NCBI GenBank assembly: GCA_018895315.1
Contig: JAHIOK010000238.1
Coordinates: 1 to 17,559, forward strand
Source: Actinomycetota bacterium
GTDB lineage: Bacteria > Actinomycetota > Actinomycetes > Actinomycetales > Microbacteriaceae
DNA: 17,559 bases
Reading direction: 5' to 3'
Shown here piece after piece: positions 16,100-17,559 of the stretch. The translations under genes and the position numbers were made by a program. Below the pieces are notes generated by a model, which made no database searches, was not told the DNA's origin, and saw only the letters and a program-made list of their open reading frames with translations. The number at the start of each line of letters is the position of its first letter. Positions within the stretch are counted from its first letter, which is position 1.

Positions 16100-16776
16100 G
16101 CCGTCACCCGCTTCGGAGCATGGCCGAGGGTCACATCCGGCGAGCGCAGGTAGAGCGGCTCAGCCGGGCCCGTCTCGCGTCCGCCTGCGAGTGCACGCGC
16201 TGCGACGAGGGCGAGCATGGCGCCCGACACACTGTGGGCCTCGCGCCGCTCGGCGCCGAGGTCGTTCAGACGCGCATCGAGATCATCACGCGGCACGAGC
16301 GCCGGCTCGGTGACGCGCACCGGGAGCCCGTCGTCGTCGATGCCGTCGTAGACCGTGTAGGCGAACTCTCTGCGCCGGGCGTCGGTGACGACCGCGAAGC
16401 GCGGGGTGTCGGCATCCTGCAGGGCAGCGTGCAGCAGGTGGCCGAGCGCGATCGCGTCGTGACTGACAACGGCGACTACCGGGATGCCTCTCCCCAGGGC
16501 GAACGCCCGGGCGGCGGCGACGCCGATGCGCAGTCCGGTGAAGGGCCCTGGACCCATCCCCGCGGCCACATGGGTGAGGTCGAGGCGGGGCACGGACGGA
16601 GCGGGGACGCCCACCGCGGCAGCGCCAGATGCCTCCGTGAGCGCCCGCGCGAGGAGCGAGCCGATCACCTCGGCGTGCCGGAGAGGATCCGTACTGCCGA
16701 CCTCCGACCGCACGACACCGTCGGCCTCGACGACAGCGACGGTCGTGCCGAGGGAGGTGTCGATACCGAGGATCAC
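16096..16776 (-). CDS. tsaB: tRNA t6A biosynthesis protein TsaB
   Basis: A 226-residue ASKHA-fold protein that dimerises with TsaD and is needed for t6A synthesis; it has no catalytic centre of its own. The N-terminus ILGIDTSLGTTVAVVE and the motif GMGPGPFTGLRIGVAAARAFA are diagnostic. The frame is open for 40 codons further upstream, but conservation begins at the GTG at 16776, and a TACCCT -10 lies exactly 6 nt before that codon. It is the first gene of the operon, overlapping rimI by 4 nt, and divergent from the hydrolase gene. tsaE is not adjacent within the window. Confidence 0.93.
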   Translation of the reverse strand: MILGIDTSLGTTVAVVEADGVVRSEVGSTDPLRHAEVIGSLLARALTEASGAAAVGVPAPSVPRLDLTHVAAGMGPGPFTGLRIGVAAARAFALGRGIPVVAVVSHDAIALGHLLHAALQDADTPRFAVVTDARRREFAYTVYDGIDDDGLPVRVTEPALVPRDDLDARLNDLGAERREAHSVSGAMLALVAARALAGGRETGPAEPLYLRSPDVTLGHAPKRVTA

Positions 16777-16782
16777 CCCTCC

Positions 16783-16788
16783 AGGGTA
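16783..16788 (-). promoter_or_regulatory. Candidate -10 (TACCCT) for leaderless tsaB operon
   Basis: TACCCT on the minus strand is followed by ggaggg and then the GTG at 16776. GGAGGG abuts the start codon and so is too close for a standard ribosome binding site. The geometry matches the DUF3817 gene (TAGACT, ggaggt, ATG). Confidence 0.55.
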
Positions 16789-16789
16789 G

Positions 16790-16807
16790 CCGCGGCGGTC
16801 GCCGCGG
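16790..16807. repeat. 18-bp GC palindrome in the tsaB/hydrolase divergent gap
   Basis: ccgcggcg (16790-16797) and cgccgcgg (16800-16807) are exact complements with a 2-nt centre. It directly abuts the tsaB -10 on its upstream side, so it might be an operator; chance is also possible at this GC content. Confidence 0.45.
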
Positions 16808-16877
16808 GCGGTGAGAGCGCCCGCGCACCGAACCGATTCGGTCTCGGCGACGAAGAAGGAGTGTGAAGGTTCTGGAT

Positions 16878-17559
16878 GTGATCGACCCTGTGGCACCGCT
16901 CGCGCTCGAGACGGACGAGACCGCGCTCGGCCTCCGTCGAGCCGTGGCCCGCACCGACGTCGGCGAGATCGTCGTGCGAGTCGGACGCCCCGCGGGCGGT
17001 CCCGCCACGATCCTGCTGCACGGCGCCGCGGGCTCGTGGACCACGTGGACGCCGCTCCTTCGCGCCGCCGACCGTGCCGGCACTCCCCTCACGGATGTGA
17101 TCGCGCCCGACCTGCCCGGGTGGGGCGAGAGCGGCGGCGGAGTCGGCAGCGTGGCCGAGATCTCCGTCACTCTCGCCACGCTCGCGCGCTCGCTGGGTTA
17201 CGAGTCCTGGCGCATCGCGGGGCATTCGCTCGGCGGTCTGATCGCTCTCGATCTCGCCGCGCGCGAGCCACGAGCAACCATCGGGGTCGCCCTCGTCTCC
17301 CCGACCGGCGCGGGGGTGCTGGATGCCATCCGACGCCCCGTGCGCGGCGGTGTGCTCCTGCCGGGCTTCGCCGGCATGCTCCTGGCGATGCGGATCCTCT
17401 CCCGGGTCGGCGGCCGAACAGTCGTCCGTGGCCTGCATCGCCTGGGCTGGCTGGCAGCCCTCTCGGCACCATTGTTCCGCGATGGCAGCCGAGTGGACGC
17501 ATCCGTCATCGCCGCGCTCGCAGACGAAGTGCGTCCCACGGCCTTCTCGCACGCCGCCC
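16878..17559 (+). CDS. Alpha/beta hydrolase, 3' end missing
   Basis: About 227 residues of an alpha/beta-hydrolase-fold protein are present before the right edge. The oxyanion-hole region is LLHGAAGSWTTW (about 47-58), then DLPGWGES, and the nucleophile elbow GHSLGG with Ser as catalytic residue. A cap region follows (RRPVRGGVLLPGFAGML onward). The catalytic Asp and His lie beyond the window. The substrate cannot be inferred. I prefer the GTG at 16878, with GAAGG 8 nt upstream; GTG at 16863 in the same frame is possible, but its AAGGAG is almost touching it. The gene is divergent from tsaB. It has no stop within the window. Confidence 0.85.
   Translation, partial: MIDPVAPLALETDETALGLRRAVARTDVGEIVVRVGRPAGGPATILLHGAAGSWTTWTPLLRAADRAGTPLTDVIAPDLPGWGESGGGVGSVAEISVTLATLARSLGYESWRIAGHSLGGLIALDLAAREPRATIGVALVSPTGAGVLDAIRRPVRGGVLLPGFAGMLLAMRILSRVGGRTVVRGLHRLGWLAALSAPLFRDGSRVDASVIAALADEVRPTAFSHAA

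Noticed and set aside
16777..16896. 40-codon longer start for tsaB
   Set aside because: The extra residues match nothing in the family, and a -10 with 6-nt spacing supports the GTG at 16776.

Overview
The window looks like an ordinary chromosomal stretch of a high-GC Gram-positive bacterium, most likely a Microbacteriaceae member such as Microbacterium. This is an inference from protein character and gene order: a guaB/guaB3/SURF1/DUF3817/guaA purine block, a solitary groES next to a tsaB-rimI-tsaD operon, and strong G/C bias at third codon positions. I see no transposase, integrase, tRNA, rRNA, CRISPR array or phage gene.

Layout. (1) Positions 1-4958, minus strand: guaB (IMP dehydrogenase), guaB3 (CBS-less paralog lacking the catalytic Cys), a SURF1-family cytochrome oxidase assembly factor, a DUF3817 membrane protein, and the 5' part of guaA (GMP synthase), which runs off the left edge. 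A large nested inverted repeat separates guaB from guaB3, and guaB3 has its own candidate leaderless promoter. (2) 4959-5300: divergent control region between guaB and the liv operon. (3) 5301-9437, plus strand: livH-livM-livG-livF, a branched-chain amino acid-type ABC importer. LivH carries a signal peptide and an extracytoplasmic domain before the permease. (4) 9438-9641: two strong hairpins between livF and the convergent livK. (5) 9642-10955, minus: livK lipoprotein, completing the importer. (6) 11157-12119, minus: RarD-type EamA transporter. (7) 12148-12597: groES with a 17-bp terminator stem behind it and a promoter overlapped by two CIRCE-type operators in front. (8) 12649-13842, plus: THUMP-like-domain SAM methyltransferase. 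(9) 13867-16776, minus: tsaB-rimI-tsaD and a proline-rich DUF4190-like membrane protein, all joined by 4-nt ATGA overlaps. (10) 16878 to the right edge, plus: truncated alpha/beta hydrolase.

How the parts work together. The purine block makes XMP and GMP from IMP. The liv genes form one complete importer split into two convergent transcripts. TsaB and TsaD form the core of the bacterial tRNA t6A machinery, with the acetyltransferase RimI between them. GroES is the chaperonin lid and appears to be under HrcA control.

The most useful cross-cutting observation is a repeated start architecture. A -10 hexamer of the form TANNCT lies exactly 6 nt before the start codon of five genes (DUF3817, guaB3, rarD, the THUMP-like methyltransferase and tsaB). 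This implies leaderless mRNAs and fixes several otherwise ambiguous starts. I found no clear novel defence, mobile or biosynthetic system. The less ordinary points are the LivH ectodomain fusion, the nested inverted repeats (guaB/guaB3 gap, livF/livK gap, rimI 3' end), the doubled CIRCE on an isolated groES, and strong enrichment of the 7-mer GGATGCC.
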